DNA of 13,290 nucleotides from Solirubrobacteraceae bacterium (GTDB lineage: Bacteria; Actinomycetota; Thermoleophilia; Solirubrobacterales; Solirubrobacteraceae): NCBI GenBank assembly GCA_024710825.1, contig JANJUA010000289.1, positions 1 to 13,290 of the forward strand, read 5' to 3'. The position numbers were made by a program, and so were the translations under genes. The notes beneath the pieces were generated by a model. That model did not search any database. It was not told where the DNA came from and worked only from the letters and a program-made list of their open reading frames with translations. This document shows, in pieces, positions 12,911-13,290 of the stretch (position 1 is the stretch's first letter; every line of letters begins with the position of its first letter).

Positions 12911-13290
12911 GCCTCGCGCCCCATCGTGTCGCTGCGCAGGCCGAGGCGAAGGGTCTCGAGGCTCAGGACGTCGCCGGGGGCGATGTTGCCGAGGTTCGCG
13001 TCGGGGCCGAAGCGGCGCAGTAGGAAGACCTGCTGGTCCTTGCGGGGCGCCTCGAACAGCAGCCGCGCCGGGTCCACGGCGTGGGCGATCTCGTCGATGA
13101 GGCCCATCCGCGGCTCCCCGTCCGCGCGGTAGATCCCCGCGGTCCCCGACTCGCGGGCCTCGGCGATGACCTTCCAAGCCCCCGCCTCGAGCTCGGCCTC
13201 GATCTGCTCGACCCACCGGTACGGGGCCATGATCTCCTCGGCGTCCTTGGATCCCACCTCGCTCAGCACGGTGAACTCCTTCGCCAGCCG
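12907..13290 (-). CDS. comA: Phosphosulfolactate synthase, ComA-like (3' part only)
   Basis: This is the C-terminal 127 residues of a (2R)-phospho-3-sulfolactate synthase, which adds sulfite to phosphoenolpyruvate. The pathway leads to coenzyme M in methanogens and to sulfolactate in some bacteria. Family features in order are LSEVGSKD (9-16 of the visible part), ELEAGAWKVIAEARESG, LLFEAPRKDQQ, FGPDANLGNI and LSLETLRLGLRSDT. The Lys, Glu and Arg residues in these blocks are the conserved active-site type. A GTG at 13269 could be taken as a start, but the frame continues to the window edge with family-like RLAKEFT, so the gene is cut by the window. It is the first visible gene of the coupled minus-strand chain. 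Confidence 0.88.
   Translation of the reverse strand, partial: RLAKEFTVLSEVGSKDAEEIMAPYRWVEQIEAELEAGAWKVIAEARESGTAGIYRADGEPRMGLIDEIAHAVDPARLLFEAPRKDQQVFLLRRFGPDANLGNIAPGDVLSLETLRLGLRSDTMGREA

Noticed and set aside
12907..13269. Complete 120-residue protein starting at the GTG at 13269
   Set aside because: The frame continues with family-like residues to the window edge, so this GTG is an internal valine codon of a truncated ComA-like gene.

Overview
The window comes from a very GC-rich bacterial chromosome. Two hand-counted 60-base lines inside coding regions gave 78-80% GC. Short promoter-to-ATG distances, many 4-base stop/start overlaps, a DUF3105 protein and a bacterial phosphosulfolactate synthase suggest an actinomycete. 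Thermoleophilia/Solirubrobacterales is my best guess, from impression rather than any search. I see no rRNA, tRNA, CRISPR array, transposase or integrase.

Left part (1-5860), a mixed set of housekeeping and membrane genes. A G-rich window edge is followed by a minus-strand short-chain dehydrogenase. Facing away from it is an alpha/beta hydrolase-fold gene, and an inverted repeat that looks like an operator lies between the two. Next come a plus-strand DUF3105 membrane-anchored protein, a minus-strand zinc-ribbon/proline-rich/discoidin-like membrane protein, and a minus-strand ATP-grasp ligase. The ATP-grasp gene is divergent, across only 31 bp, from a plus-strand voltage-gated cation channel of the BacNav type. 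A small acidic cysteine-containing ORF follows the channel.

Right part (5824-13290), a minus-strand surface-polysaccharide region. Read in the direction of transcription it holds: the 3' part of phosphosulfolactate synthase, a histidine-phosphatase superfamily enzyme, a secreted FlgD-Ig-like protein with a dimethylformamidase-beta-like C-terminal domain, an O-antigen ligase/polymerase-like membrane protein, then a family 2 glycosyltransferase and a short polyisoprenyl-phosphate sugar-1-phosphate transferase. The first four genes are chained by GTGA or ATGA stop/start overlaps, and the last two by a TTGA overlap. Together they could supply glycan initiation (sugar transferase), extension (GT2) and polymerisation or ligation (O-antigen-like protein).

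Between the two halves of that region, on the opposite strand and in sequence of lower GC (63-65% in three hand-counted lines), sits a two-gene cassette (7645-8954). The first gene is a small protein with a conserved-looking RLD...H..H.DG...H pattern that resembles DUF6978-type proteins. The second is a DUF1828-DUF1829 protein, coupled to it by ATGA. This is the only clearly accessory segment. It is the best candidate for an undescribed system, such as a toxin-antitoxin or anti-phage module. That function is inference.
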